From NCBI GenBank assembly GCA_002388905.1, contig DGNJ01000101.1, positions 1-24,981 on the forward strand: a stretch of DNA of 24,981 nt, in the 5' to 3' direction. The notes under the pieces were generated by a model that was not told where the DNA came from, did no database searches, and saw only the letters and a list, made by a program, of their open reading frames with translations. This document shows, piece after piece, positions 1 to 10,106 of this stretch (position 1 is its first letter; each line of letters starts with the position of its first letter). The position numbers and the translations under genes were made by a program. The stretch is from Cellvibrionales bacterium UBA4495 (GTDB lineage: Bacteria; Pseudomonadota; Gammaproteobacteria; Pseudomonadales; Porticoccaceae).

Positions 1-444
<444 letters not shown>

Positions 445-470
445 AGCGCCTAAGTAATTCAGAGGCGACC

Positions 471-1247
471 ATGAGAATCATCAGTCTTTCTGTCGACGGC
501 ATCTTCCAGGCATCCCATCGCGGTCTATTCGACTGGCTGGACAGCCAGGATGCGGACGTCATCTGCCTGCAGGACCTGCGCGCCCAGGAACCCGAACTGG
601 CGGACCGGGACGAGTTCATGCTCGACGGCTACTACGCCTATTTCTTCGACTCGCCCAAGCCCCACACCAATGGCGTGGCCATCTACACCCGGCAAGCGCC
701 GAAGGCCATCGTCTTCGGCTTCGGGCTCCCCAACGGCGAGGACATGGACGGGCGCTACCTCCAGGCGGATTTCGAGCATATCAGCATCGGCTCCCTGCTC
801 GCGCCGCCAGGTGTCGCCGGGGAACCTTCCCAGCAGGTGAAGGACCGGTTCTTCCAGGAGCTGCAGGGGCACCTGAACAAGATCACCGGCAAGCGGCGGC
901 GCTACATCATCTGCGGCAACTGGCAGATCGCCCACCACGAGAACGACCTCCACAATCCCGAAAAGCACAGCGACGAATCGGGCTTTCTGGCCCACGAGCG
1001 CCGCTGGCTCGACCAGCTCTACGACGAGGTGGGTTACGCCGACGCCTTTCGCTGTGGCAACAAGGACGATGACGAATTCAGCTGGTGGCCATCCGGGGTG
1101 ATGGAACAGGGCGACGGCTGGCGTACCGACACCCAGGTGGTGTCAAAGGAACTGGCCAAAACCGTCGAATACGCCATCATCTACAAGGCCAACGCGTTCT
1201 CCAGCCATGCCCCGGTCATCGTCGATTACGAAATCGACGAGCTATAG
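471..1247 (+). CDS. crc: Catabolite repression control protein Crc (exonuclease III fold, degenerate active site)
   Basis: In Pseudomonas, Crc works with Hfq to repress translation of A-rich leader mRNAs and has no nuclease activity. This 258-residue protein matches Crc along its whole length (MRIISLSVDG, DVICLQD, GRYLQADF, ICGNWQIA, FSWWP, SSHAPVIVDY); the Pseudomonas protein is about 259 residues. Compared with exonuclease III, the catalytic Glu is Asp35, the GDxN motif reads GNWQ (149-152), and the DH pair before APV is Ser245-His246. Asn7 of the FNINGLR-type motif is Ser7. AGAGG sits 6 bases before the ATG. The gene is convergent with rph. Database labels may wrongly call it exodeoxyribonuclease III. 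Whether it binds Hfq here is inference. Confidence 0.88.
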   Translation: MRIISLSVDGIFQASHRGLFDWLDSQDADVICLQDLRAQEPELADRDEFMLDGYYAYFFDSPKPHTNGVAIYTRQAPKAIVFGFGLPNGEDMDGRYLQADFEHISIGSLLAPPGVAGEPSQQVKDRFFQELQGHLNKITGKRRRYIICGNWQIAHHENDLHNPEKHSDESGFLAHERRWLDQLYDEVGYADAFRCGNKDDDEFSWWPSGVMEQGDGWRTDTQVVSKELAKTVEYAIIYKANAFSSHAPVIVDYEIDEL

Positions 1248-1273
1248 CCCTCCCGTTTCCAGCGCCAGAATTG

Positions 1274-1293
1274 CCCCGCCGTTACCGGCGGGG
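1274..1293. terminator. Hairpin between convergent crc and rph
   Basis: A perfect 8-bp GC-rich stem (CCCCGCCG / CGGCGGGG) with a TTAC loop lies between the ends of crc (1247) and rph (1302). There is only a two-base T tract on the plus side. It may act as a bidirectional terminator or 3'-end stabiliser. Confidence 0.5.
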
Positions 1294-1301
1294 TTCCGAG
1301 C

Positions 1302-2027
1302 CTAATCGTTGCGCGCCAGCGCCATGCGCTGGACGTTGACCAGGTCGGCAATACCGCGCTTGGCCAGTGCCATCATGGCGGCGAACTGTTCCTCGGTGAA
1401 AGGCGCCTGCTCGGCGGTTCCCTGGATTTCGATAAAGCCGCCGTCGCTGTTCATCACCACGTTCATGTCGGTGCCGGCGTTGGCGTCCTCGGCGTAGTCG
1501 AGGTCCAGCACCGGTTCGCCCTCGTAAATCCCCACCGACACGGACGCCACCATATGCAACAGGGGGTCGGCCTTGAGTTTCCGGCGTTTCTCCACATCCC
1601 GCAGGGCATCCACCAGGGCCACGCAGGCGCCGGTAATGGAGGCAGTGCGGGTGCCGCCATCCGCCTGGATCACGTCGCAGTCAACTGTAATGGTAACCTC
1701 GCCCAGTTTCGTCAGGTCCACCGCCGAGCGCAGGGAGCGACCAATAAGCCGCTGGATCTCCAGCGTCCGCCCGCCCTGCTTGCCCCGGGATGCCTCCCGG
1801 GACATGCGCTCACCGGTGGACCGGGGCAACATGCCGTACTCGGCGGTGACCCACCCCTGGCCGGTGCCACGCAGAAAGCGCGGTACGCCATCGACGACAC
1901 TGGCGGTACAGATAACCTTGGTATCGCCAAATTCCACCAGCACCGAGCCCTCGGCATGCTTGGTGTAATGGCGGGTAATGCGAACGGGCCGGAGTTGTTC
2001 CGGGCGACGGCCACTGGGTCGAGTCAT
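1302..2027 (-). CDS. rph: Ribonuclease PH
   Basis: RNase PH is a phosphate-dependent 3'-5' exoribonuclease that trims tRNA and other RNA 3' ends and forms a hexamer. The protein has 241 residues (E. coli 238). Visible blocks are [20 protein letters not shown] (51-70), the phosphate-binding GGTR (124-127), LDLDYAED (174-181) and DMNVVMN (187-193). The reading frame stays open upstream to 2225, but the start at 2027 ([14 protein letters not shown]) matches the family and has AAGGA about 8 bases before it. It is convergent with crc and divergent from yicC. It looks full length; E. coli K-12 itself carries a frameshifted rph, but here the frame is intact. Confidence 0.97.
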   Translation of the reverse strand: MTRPSGRRPEQLRPVRITRHYTKHAEGSVLVEFGDTKVICTASVVDGVPRFLRGTGQGWVTAEYGMLPRSTGERMSREASRGKQGGRTLEIQRLIGRSLRSAVDLTKLGEVTITVDCDVIQADGGTRTASITGACVALVDALRDVEKRRKLKADPLLHMVASVSVGIYEGEPVLDLDYAEDANAGTDMNVVMNSDGGFIEIQGTAEQAPFTEEQFAAMMALAKRGIADLVNVQRMALARND

Positions 2028-2203
2028 AGACGGATTCCTTGGATTCTCTTGAAAGGTACGATATTCGTGTGCTTCGCCGCCCGCGCGGCGGCAAAGGCGG
2101 CATTGTACGCCATGAGACCCGCTGCGCCGAACCGGCACCCTCGACGGCCCCGCCCTTTGATACCATGGGAGCCCCTTACCGCCGCTGAAACCAGGACGCA
2201 CCC

Positions 2204-3067
2204 ATGCCTCACAGTATGACCGCATTTGCCCGCGCCAGCCTCCAGCAGGATTGGGGCACTCTCGTCTGGGAAATCCGCTCCGTCAATCACCGCTACCTGG
2301 AAACCCAGTTTCGCCTGCCCGATACCCTCCGCGATACCGAAATGGCCCTCCGCGAGCTGGCCCGCAAGAAGCTCCACCGGGGCAAGCTGGACTGCACGCT
2401 GCAACTGACCCTGCACCGGGAGCAGACGGGTGTTCACGTCAATCTGGAGCAGGCCCGCCAGTACCTGGAGGCGGCCTCGGCGGTGGCCGGCCTGATGCCT
2501 GACCCCGCGCCCATCTCCCCCCTGGATATCCTCAACTGGCCCGGCGTTCTCGAGGAACGTGGCATCGACAGCGACCAGGTCAAGGCCGCGACCCGGGACC
2601 TGTTCGAGACAGCCCTGTCGCAACTGACCGACCATCGCGCCCGGGAGGGCGATAGACTCGGCGCCTTCCTGCGCCAGCGCCTGGACGGCATCGCCGCCGA
2701 GGTTGCCAGGGTCCGCGCCGTCCTGCCGGATATTCTCGCCACCCAGAAACAGCGCTTGCGGGACCGTATCGCCGAGCTGTGCAACACCGTCGACGAGGAA
2801 AGGCTCGAACAGGAAATCGTCTACATCGCCCAGAAGGCGGACGTGGACGAGGAGCTCGACCGCCTGGACACCCACCTGGCCGAGATCCACAGGGCCCTGG
2901 ACAGCGAGGGCGCCATCGGCCGGCGCCTGGACTTCCTCATGCAGGAACTGAACCGGGAGGCCAACACCCTGTCATCCAAGTCCCTGGCCACTGATACCAC
3001 CCAGTCGGCGGTGGAACTGAAAGTGCTCATCGAGCAGATGCGCGAACAGATACAAAATATTGAATAG
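2204..3067 (+). CDS. yicC: YicC-family endoribonuclease
   Basis: YicC proteins are cytosolic endoribonucleases; in E. coli YicC has been linked to degradation of the small RNA RyhB. This 287-residue protein has the E. coli length. It begins [11 protein letters not shown] with the [11 protein letters not shown] block at about 23-33. It ends with the highly conserved [13 protein letters not shown] and [18 protein letters not shown] tail. AGGA lies 7 bases before the ATG. It is divergent from rph, so two RNA-processing genes share the 2028-2203 gap. hrpB follows after 54 bases on the same strand and may be cotranscribed. Confidence 0.94.
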   Translation: MPHSMTAFARASLQQDWGTLVWEIRSVNHRYLETQFRLPDTLRDTEMALRELARKKLHRGKLDCTLQLTLHREQTGVHVNLEQARQYLEAASAVAGLMPDPAPISPLDILNWPGVLEERGIDSDQVKAATRDLFETALSQLTDHRAREGDRLGAFLRQRLDGIAAEVARVRAVLPDILATQKQRLRDRIAELCNTVDEERLEQEIVYIAQKADVDEELDRLDTHLAEIHRALDSEGAIGRRLDFLMQELNREANTLSSKSLATDTTQSAVELKVLIEQMREQIQNIE

Positions 3068-3121
3068 CACGATCATCCTGCCGCGACCCCATCGACGACC
3101 CGTTTCAGAGCGCGTTTTCCT

Positions 3122-5569
3122 GTGACCCGCATATCCGGCGACGAACTGCCCATTGACGCAGCCCTGCCCGACCTGCGGGCGGCCCTGGCCGACCACAATC
3201 GCTGCCTGCTGGTGGCGCAACCCGGCGCGGGCAAAACCACCCGGGCACCCCTGGCGCTGCTCGATGACACCCCGGCCGCCCGGGGCAAGTGGCTGCTGCT
3301 GGAACCCCGCCGGGTGGCGGCCCGGCTGGCGGCCACTTACATGGCCGAACAGTTGGAAGAAAACGTCGGGGTTACCGTGGGTTACCGGGTACGGGGCGAG
3401 GCGAAGACCGGCCCGGCCACGCGCCTGGAAGTGATTACCCAGGGCATTCTTATCCGCTGGCTGCAGGAAGATCCCCTGCTGGAAGGTGTGGCGGGCATCG
3501 TTTTCGACGAGTTCCACGAGCGCAGCCTGGAAGCGGACCTGGCCCTGGCGCTGGCACTGGATGTCCAGAGCGGCATCCGGGAAGACCTGAAACTGCTGGT
3601 CATGTCGGCAACCCTCGACGTGGATGCCCTGCTCGGCGGTCTGGGCCCGGACACCCCGGTGATCGACTGTCCGGGCCGCACCTGGCCGGTAACTACCCAC
3701 TACCGCCCGCAGCCGCCCCGGATGGAAGCGGAGGTTCATCGGACCCGTGTCGTGGGCGAGGCCCTGGCGGCGCACACCGGCGACGTGCTGGTACTCCTGC
3801 CGGGGCAAGCAGAGATAGGGAGGTTGCAGGGTACCCTGGCGCGGGCGTTGCCGGCGGAAGCGTCGCTGGTTCCCCTGCACGGCCAGCTCTCCCTGGAACG
3901 GCAGCAAGCGGCACTGCGCCCCGACCCCGGGGGACGGCGCCGGGTGATACTGTCCACCGCCATCGCCGAATCCAGTGTCACCGTGCCCGGCGTCCGCGTG
4001 GTCGTCGACGCGGGCCGGGAACGGTTGCCGGTCTTCCAGCCCCGTACCGGCCTGACCCGACTGGCCACTCGCCAGGTGAACCGGGCCAGCGCCGACCAGC
4101 GCCGGGGACGGGCGGGCCGGGAAGACGCGGGCTTCTGTTACCGACTGTGGTCGCCGGAGCAACCCCTGGCCGCCCACGCCGATCCGGAAATCCTTCAGGC
4201 AGACTTGTCGGGACTGGCGTTCGAACTGGCCCGCTGGGGCGTTGCCGATGCCGGACAACTGTCGTGGATCACCCCGCCCCCCACTCCGGCCCTGGACAGC
4301 GGCCGCCGGCTATTACACCAACTGGGCCTGCTCAGGGCCGACAACACCCTCACCGAACGGGGCCACCGGTGCAGCAGCTGGCCCGGGAACCCGCGCCTGG
4401 CCGCGCTTCTGGAGTACGCCCAGGAACTGGACTGCCTGCCCCTGGGCTGCTGGCTGGCGTCCTGGCTGGAGGAAACCCGGGGCGACAACATGGACCTCCA
4501 CGATCAACTCGAGCACCGCCCCCGGAAGGACAGCAAGGGCGCTGCCGGGCGCTGGTACCGCGCCGCCCGGCAGTGGGCTCGCCGGGCCCATTGCGGACTG
4601 GATGTCAATGATCCGGGCCTGGCGCCCCGGTTACTGGTCCGGGCCTACCCGGACCGCGTTGCCCAGCGCCAGAGCCGGGGTCGCTTCAAACTAGTCACCG
4701 GCGGCCAGGTATCGATACCGGACGACCAGCCGCTGGCCGGCGCCGACTGGCTGGTGGCGGTGGAACTGGACGGCCGGGCCGAGGGAGCCCGTCTGTTTCA
4801 CGGTATCGCCATTGATTGCCAGGACCTGGAGAGCGCTTTACCCGAATGCCTGGAATGGCGGGAACATATCCATTGGGACGAGTCCGGCGGCCGCCTGGTG
4901 GGCGAGGAAATTCGCGGGCCCGGAACGCTCATCATCGCCCGGCGGCCCCTGGCGACTCTGCCGCCCGGCGCGGCGGAAAAAGCCCTGCTTGCCGCAGTCC
5001 GTGACCGGGGCCAATTGCCCTGGTCGGCGGAGGACCGGCAGTTATTGGCTCGCCTGCGCCTGTTGCACGACGTTCTCGGAGAGCCCTGGCCGGCGATGGA
5101 CGACGCCCGACTCATGGAGACCCTGGAGCATTGGCTGAGCCCCTACCTCGGCAACGTCGCGCGCCTGGACCAACTGGAACGGCTTCCCCTGGGCGACTTC
5201 CTGCTCAACAGCCTGGACTGGTCCCTGCAACAGCAATTGCCGGCGCTGGCGCCCACCCACATTGAAGTGCCAAGCGGCAGCCGCCTGCGCGTCGACTACA
5301 GCGGCGAGGAACCGGTACTGGCGGTCAAGCTTCAGGAAATGTTCGGACAGACGGAAACGCCCACCGTCGCCGGCGGCAGGGTGCCCGTGGTCGTTCAGCT
5401 ATTATCGCCGGCGCGGCGCCCGGTACAGGTTACCCGGGACCTGGCCAACTTCTGGGCGGGCACTTACTTCGAGGTGCGCAAGGCGCTCAAGGGTCGCTAT
5501 CCCAAACATCCCTGGCCGGACGACCCGCTTACGGCCACCGCGACCCGGCACACCAGGCGGCGGCCCTGA
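3122..5569 (+). CDS. hrpB: ATP-dependent RNA helicase HrpB
   Basis: HrpB is a DEAH-type superfamily 2 helicase of poorly known cellular role. The 815-residue product (E. coli about 809) carries Walker A PGAGKTTR (34-41), LLLEPRRVAAR, the DEFH Walker B box (129-132) and SATLD (162-166). Further on are the helicase C-terminal motifs STAIAESSVTVPGVR and QRRGRAGR, then the HrpB C-terminal domain ending near HPWPDDP. The start is GTG, which gives the expected N terminus; no in-frame ATG lies near it and the ribosome binding site is weak. It sits between yicC and gmk, which are neighbours in Pseudomonas as I recall. It ends 16 bases from the convergent small membrane-protein gene. Confidence 0.95.
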   Translation: MTRISGDELPIDAALPDLRAALADHNRCLLVAQPGAGKTTRAPLALLDDTPAARGKWLLLEPRRVAARLAATYMAEQLEENVGVTVGYRVRGEAKTGPATRLEVITQGILIRWLQEDPLLEGVAGIVFDEFHERSLEADLALALALDVQSGIREDLKLLVMSATLDVDALLGGLGPDTPVIDCPGRTWPVTTHYRPQPPRMEAEVHRTRVVGEALAAHTGDVLVLLPGQAEIGRLQGTLARALPAEASLVPLHGQLSLERQQAALRPDPGGRRRVILSTAIAESSVTVPGVRVVVDAGRERLPVFQPRTGLTRLATRQVNRASADQRRGRAGREDAGFCYRLWSPEQPLAAHADPEILQADLSGLAFELARWGVADAGQLSWITPPPTPALDSGRRLLHQLGLLRADNTLTERGHRCSSWPGNPRLAALLEYAQELDCLPLGCWLASWLEETRGDNMDLHDQLEHRPRKDSKGAAGRWYRAARQWARRAHCGLDVNDPGLAPRLLVRAYPDRVAQRQSRGRFKLVTGGQVSIPDDQPLAGADWLVAVELDGRAEGARLFHGIAIDCQDLESALPECLEWREHIHWDESGGRLVGEEIRGPGTLIIARRPLATLPPGAAEKALLAAVRDRGQLPWSAEDRQLLARLRLLHDVLGEPWPAMDDARLMETLEHWLSPYLGNVARLDQLERLPLGDFLLNSLDWSLQQQLPALAPTHIEVPSGSRLRVDYSGEEPVLAVKLQEMFGQTETPTVAGGRVPVVVQLLSPARRPVQVTRDLANFWAGTYFEVRKALKGRYPKHPWPDDPLTATATRHTRRRP

Positions 5570-5585
5570 TCGGGCGCGGCAGGAC

Positions 5586-5765
5586 CTAACCCTTTGGCCC
5601 CAACAGCAACCAGAGTATCAGCCCCACCACCGGCAGGAAGAGAAGAATCAGGATCCACAACACTTTCGCCAGGGGGCCCGCGGGACTCTGGGCGCACTTG
5701 ACGATGGCCCAGATAACGATAATCAACCAGATCAGGCCGAGCAGGCCACCAATTTCCATTCCCAT
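5586..5765 (-). CDS. Small two-helix membrane protein, PLDc_N type
   Basis: This 59-residue product has two hydrophobic helices, about residues 6-22 (IGGLLGLIWLIIVIWAI) and 35-55 (VLWILILLFLPVVGLILWLL). They are joined by a short KCAQSPAGPLAK loop, and the tail is GPKG. This is the layout of the PLDc_N (cardiolipin synthase / phospholipase D N-terminal) domain, which also occurs as free-standing small proteins of unknown function. AGAGGA lies 6 bases before the ATG at 5765, which supports translation; a second ATG two codons later is possible. It stands alone on the minus strand between hrpB and gmk. The assignment rests on helix pattern and sequence feel, not an alignment. Confidence 0.8.
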   Translation of the reverse strand: MGMEIGGLLGLIWLIIVIWAIVKCAQSPAGPLAKVLWILILLFLPVVGLILWLLLGPKG

Positions 5766-5844
5766 GAATAATCCTCTTCGAGGCTGCCGAAAACCAGGAG
5801 AAGTATAGCCCCTTGCCCGCGGAAAGTAAGGAACGGGATAATGA

Positions 5845-6657
<813 letters not shown>

Positions 6658-6733
6658 AGAGCGTTCTGCACACCTTTTGTGGCAGATGCGATTGACCGCT
6701 CCAGTCCCGGAGCCCGAACACGGAAATACGAAC

Positions 6734-7057
6734 ATGGCACGAATCACTGTTGAAGATTGTCTCGACCACGTGGAAAACCGCTTCGAACTGGTACTGGTCA
6801 GCGCCAAGCGCGCCCGCCAGCTGGCCCTGGGCGTGAAGGAGCCGAAGCTGGCCTGGGAAAACGACAAGCCGACAGTGGTGGCGCTGCGCGAAATCGAGGA
6901 AGGTTTCGTGGACGCGAGCATTCTCGAGGAAAAAGTCGAGAGCGACGACTTCATGGACCTGGAAATGCTGGAGGAAACCTCCGCCGCGGCGCCCGAACTT
7001 GCCGAGCAAGAAGAGCAGCCCGAGCAACCGCCGTCCGAGCCTTCCGACAAGTCGTGA
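6734..7057 (+). CDS. rpoZ: DNA-directed RNA polymerase omega subunit
   Basis: Omega chaperones the beta' subunit and forms part of a ppGpp-binding site on RNA polymerase in Proteobacteria. The 107-residue product starts [29 protein letters not shown], the standard N terminus, followed by [15 protein letters not shown]. The C-terminal third (from about 75) is rich in Glu, Ala and Pro and makes the protein longer than the 91-residue E. coli omega; such acidic tails vary among relatives. The frame is open upstream to 6677, but the ATG at 6734 is the family start. spoT begins 18 bases after the stop, as in many Gammaproteobacteria. Confidence 0.97.
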   Translation: MARITVEDCLDHVENRFELVLVSAKRARQLALGVKEPKLAWENDKPTVVALREIEEGFVDASILEEKVESDDFMDLEMLEETSAAAPELAEQEEQPEQPPSEPSDKS

Positions 7058-7075
7058 CGCATCTGGAGGGAAGAC

Positions 7076-9190
7076 TTGGAAGCCGTTGACGCGCTTGAAC
7101 ACAAGCTTTCCTCCTATCTCGATCCTTCGCAAGTCCGGAAGGTCCTGAAGGCCTACGAATTCGCCAACCGTTCCCACGAAGGCCAGGAGCGGCAAAGCGG
7201 CGATCCCTATATCACCCACCCCATTGCCGTGGCCCATATCCTTGCGGATATGCACATGGACCACGAGAGCCTGATGGCGGCGCTCCTTCACGACGTCATC
7301 GAGGACACCCCGGCGACCAAGTCCCAACTAAGCTGGCGCTTCGGCAAGACCGTCTCCACCATGGTCGATGCGGTAAGCAAACTCACCGAGATCGAATTCT
7401 CCTCCAAGGCGGAGCAGCAGGCCGAAAGCTTCCAGAAAATGACCCTGGCCATGGCCAGGGATATTCGCATCGTCCTGGTCAAGCTGGCCGACCGGCTCCA
7501 CAACATGCGCACGCTGGGCGTCCTGGCGCCTGAAAAGCGCCGGCGCATCGCCCGGGAAACCCTGGAAATCTACGCCCCCATCGCCCAGCGCCTGGGGATG
7601 AACGACATGCGGGTGGAGTTTGAGGACCTGGGCTTCGCCGCCCTTTACCCGCTGCGCTACCGACGCTTGCGCGAGGCCATGAAGGCGAGCCGGGGCAACC
7701 GCAAGGAACTGGTGGACGAAATCAAGACCATGATCGAGGAGCGCATCGACAGCGAGAATATCGAGTCCGCAGTCATGGGTCGGGAAAAGCATCTGTGGAG
7801 CATCTACCAGAAGATGAAATCCAAGCGGAAGTCGTTCCGGCAGATCATGGACGTCTACGCTTTCCGGATACTGGTCACCAGTGTCGACGACTGCTACCGG
7901 GTGCTGGGGATCGTCCACAACCTCTACAAACCGGTGCCCGGCGAGTTCAAGGACTATATCGCGATCCCCAAGGCAAACGGCTATCAGTCCCTGCACACGG
8001 TGCTGCTGGGCATGCACGGGGTGCCCATCGAGGTACAGATCCGTACCGAGGAGATGGACGCCATGGCCAACTACGGCATCGCGGCCCACTGGCTGTACAA
8101 ATCCGGCCAGACCGACGAAGCCAACCACGCCCGGGCCACCCGCTGGGTGCGGGGCCTTCTCGACCTTCAGCAGCAGGCCGGCAATTCGCTGGAATTCATC
8201 GAGCACGTCAAGACCGATCTGTTTCCGGACGAAGTCTATGTGTTCACCCCGAAGGGCCAGATTATCGAACTGCCGTCCGGCGCCACGGCCGTGGATTTTG
8301 CCTACGCGGTGCACACCCAGGTGGGCAACCGCTGCGTGGCCTGCCAGATCAACGGCCAGCTCGCCTCCCTGTCCCAGTCCCTGGAAAGCGGCGACAAGGT
8401 GCGCATCATCACCACCAAAAACGCCCAGCCCAACCCGGCCTGGCTCAATTTCGTGATCACCGCCAAGGCGCGCAGCGCCATCCGCCACTTCCTCAAGCAC
8501 CAGCAGCACGAGGAGTCCGTGGACCTGGGCAAACGCCTGCTGGACCGCGCCCTGCACAGTTTCGGCTCCAGCTACAAGCAGATTCGCAAGTCGCAGATCA
8601 AGAAGCTGCTCATGGAGACCGGCGCGCCCACCTTCGAGTCCGTGCTCGAACAGATCGGCCTGGGCAGCCGGGTGGCCTATGCGGTGGCCAACCTTCTGGT
8701 ACCGGAGAACAAACGCGTCAAGCCACAGGACGCGGCCAGGGGCAACTCGCCCATTCTCATCGATTCCTCCGATGGCCTGATCATCAGCTACGCCAAGTGC
8801 TGCCACCCTATCCCCGGCGATCACATCATGGGCCACATCAGCCCCGGCAGGGGTCTGGTGGTACACCAGGAAAGCTGCAAGAATCTGGACGACATCCGCC
8901 TCAACCCGGAGAAGTGCATCCCCCTGAACTGGTCACCCACCGTGGAAGGGGAATTCACCGCGGATGTCAAGGTGGAAGTGGCGGCCGAACGGGGCATTAT
9001 CGCCATCCTTGCCTCCCGGGTAACGGAACAGAACGCCCCCATCGAGCAGATCCGGCTCAACGAGCGGGATGCCCACACCAACATCGTGGCGTTGACGGTC
9101 AAGGTGAAAAACCGTATTCACCTGGCCAATATCATGCGCCGTATCCGCACCCTCAAACCCGTACAGAAAGTGTATCGGGTCAAGAACTGA
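7076..9190 (+). CDS. spoT: Bifunctional (p)ppGpp synthetase/hydrolase SpoT
   Basis: SpoT makes and hydrolyses (p)ppGpp, the stringent-response alarmone. The 704-residue protein (E. coli 702) has an HD hydrolase domain with His48, HD 72-73, ED 76-77 and DRLHN 139-143, all intact. The synthetase domain (about 235-345) holds [22 protein letters not shown] and [13 protein letters not shown] domain lies at about 385-447 and a C-terminal ACT domain at about 630-704. The loop that usually reads RxKD in bifunctional enzymes or ExDD in RelA reads EFKD (290-293). Start choice: TTG at 7076, preceded by GGAGGG five bases upstream; no in-frame ATG gives the family N terminus. ridA follows after 25 bases. 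Confidence 0.97.
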   Translation: MEAVDALEHKLSSYLDPSQVRKVLKAYEFANRSHEGQERQSGDPYITHPIAVAHILADMHMDHESLMAALLHDVIEDTPATKSQLSWRFGKTVSTMVDAVSKLTEIEFSSKAEQQAESFQKMTLAMARDIRIVLVKLADRLHNMRTLGVLAPEKRRRIARETLEIYAPIAQRLGMNDMRVEFEDLGFAALYPLRYRRLREAMKASRGNRKELVDEIKTMIEERIDSENIESAVMGREKHLWSIYQKMKSKRKSFRQIMDVYAFRILVTSVDDCYRVLGIVHNLYKPVPGEFKDYIAIPKANGYQSLHTVLLGMHGVPIEVQIRTEEMDAMANYGIAAHWLYKSGQTDEANHARATRWVRGLLDLQQQAGNSLEFIEHVKTDLFPDEVYVFTPKGQIIELPSGATAVDFAYAVHTQVGNRCVACQINGQLASLSQSLESGDKVRIITTKNAQPNPAWLNFVITAKARSAIRHFLKHQQHEESVDLGKRLLDRALHSFGSSYKQIRKSQIKKLLMETGAPTFESVLEQIGLGSRVAYAVANLLVPENKRVKPQDAARGNSPILIDSSDGLIISYAKCCHPIPGDHIMGHISPGRGLVVHQESCKNLDDIRLNPEKCIPLNWSPTVEGEFTADVKVEVAAERGIIAILASRVTEQNAPIEQIRLNERDAHTNIVALTVKVKNRIHLANIMRRIRTLKPVQKVYRVKN

Positions 9191-9215
9191 CATTAAGGAT
9201 TCAAGGGACCAGCCA

Positions 9216-9599
9216 ATGACCAATAAAGCCGTGATTTACACCGAGAAGGCGCCCGAGGCCATCGGCACCTACTCCCAGGCCATCAAGGTCAACAACACCG
9301 TCTACCTTTCCGGCCAGATCCCCCTGGACCCGGCCACCATGACCCTTACGGAAGGCGGCATCGAGGCCCAGATTAACCAGGTCTTCGCCAATCTCACCGC
9401 CGTCTGCGAAGCGGCCGGGGGCGTACTTCAGGATATCGTCAAGCTCAACATCTACCTCACCGACCTGAGCCATTTCCCCACTGTCAACGAGATCATGTCC
9501 CGCCATTTCAGCGAGCCCTACCCGGCCCGGGCCGCCATCGGCATCAGCGAGCTGCCCAAGGGCGCGCTGGTGGAAATGGACGGTGTCATGGTGATTTGA
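9216..9599 (+). CDS. ridA: Reactive intermediate/imine deaminase RidA
   Basis: RidA hydrolyses reactive enamine/imine intermediates (for example 2-aminoacrylate) released by PLP enzymes. The 127-residue product has the family signature: the [20 protein letters not shown] block (17-36), AVCEAAGG, and [22 protein letters not shown]. Arg105, which binds the substrate carboxylate, and Glu120 are present. The E. coli Cys107 position is Ala. An AAGGGA stretch precedes the ATG. It is the last gene of the gmk-rpoZ-spoT run, as in Pseudomonas and E. coli relatives where a Rid gene follows spoT. Confidence 0.95.
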   Translation: MTNKAVIYTEKAPEAIGTYSQAIKVNNTVYLSGQIPLDPATMTLTEGGIEAQINQVFANLTAVCEAAGGVLQDIVKLNIYLTDLSHFPTVNEIMSRHFSEPYPARAAIGISELPKGALVEMDGVMVI

Positions 9600-9602
9600 C
9601 GT

Positions 9603-9649
9603 ACCGGGCACCGAATCCGGCCACAACCGCTCGCGGACAACCCGGTTTT
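9603..9649 (+). terminator. Possible terminator after ridA
   Basis: ACCGGG (9603-9608) can pair with CCCGGT (9641-9646), enclosing a smaller CCGC/GCGG hairpin (9627-9636). A TTTT run ends at 9649. The shape is imperfect, with a long interior, so this is a weak call. Confidence 0.3.
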
Positions 9650-9683
9650 CCGACACGGTCGGCTCACAGGTGGTAACTGACTG

Positions 9684-10076
9684 TCATTCCGGCCACTCGG
9701 TGCCCGCCGGCATCTGATCCATGCACTGCTTGAGGTCGAAATAGTCCCGCCAGTGACGGATGATGCCGTTTTCGATAACGAAGGTGCCCATGGCCCTGAA
9801 CCGGATCATCCGGTCCGGCAGTTCGTAACAGTCCGTGCGCTCGGTGAGCACCACGTTGTTGGCCGTATCCTCGGCGATATTGTGCAGGATGTAGTTCACC
9901 GACAACGCGTAATCGTGAATGGACTCGAGAATTTTCCAGATCTCAGCCCGCCCGGTGACACTGCCCACGGGAACGTTCTCGAACACGGATTCATCATCGA
10001 AAAATGCCAGAATCCTGTCTTTCTCGTTGGCCTCCATGGCCGCCACAAAATCCAACACCACTTGCCTGGGGCTCAT
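9684..10076 (-). CDS. Limonene-1,2-epoxide hydrolase-like (SnoaL/NTF2 fold) protein
   Basis: This 130-residue cytosolic protein fits the small cone-shaped NTF2/SnoaL fold and most closely the limonene-1,2-epoxide hydrolase group, which opens epoxides with an Asp-Arg-Asp triad. Residues matching that triad are seen: ERTD gives Arg80 and Asp82, and HWRDYFDL gives Trp109 and Asp111. In the FENVPVG motif Asn34 is kept, but Phe32 stands where the Rhodococcus enzyme has a water-binding Tyr. The substrate is unknown and need not be limonene. A nuclear transport factor 2-type non-enzymatic role is also possible. It is convergent with ridA and lies 30 bases downstream of the epimerase-like gene on the same strand. 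Confidence 0.75.
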   Translation of the reverse strand: MSPRQVVLDFVAAMEANEKDRILAFFDDESVFENVPVGSVTGRAEIWKILESIHDYALSVNYILHNIAEDTANNVVLTERTDCYELPDRMIRFRAMGTFVIENGIIRHWRDYFDLKQCMDQMPAGTEWPE

Positions 10077-10106
10077 CGCCTGCCTCCCGCTGTTGTCGTC
10101 AGCCGT

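Noticed and set aside
2028..2225. An extended N terminus for rph reaching back to 2225
   Set aside because: The extra 66 residues are absent from RNase PH and would overlap the start of yicC. The ATG at 2027 has a good ribosome binding site.
7328..8866. A 512-codon minus-strand frame opposite spoT
   Set aside because: Its composition (rich in Gly, His, Val) and lack of domain motifs mark it as a codon-position shadow of spoT.
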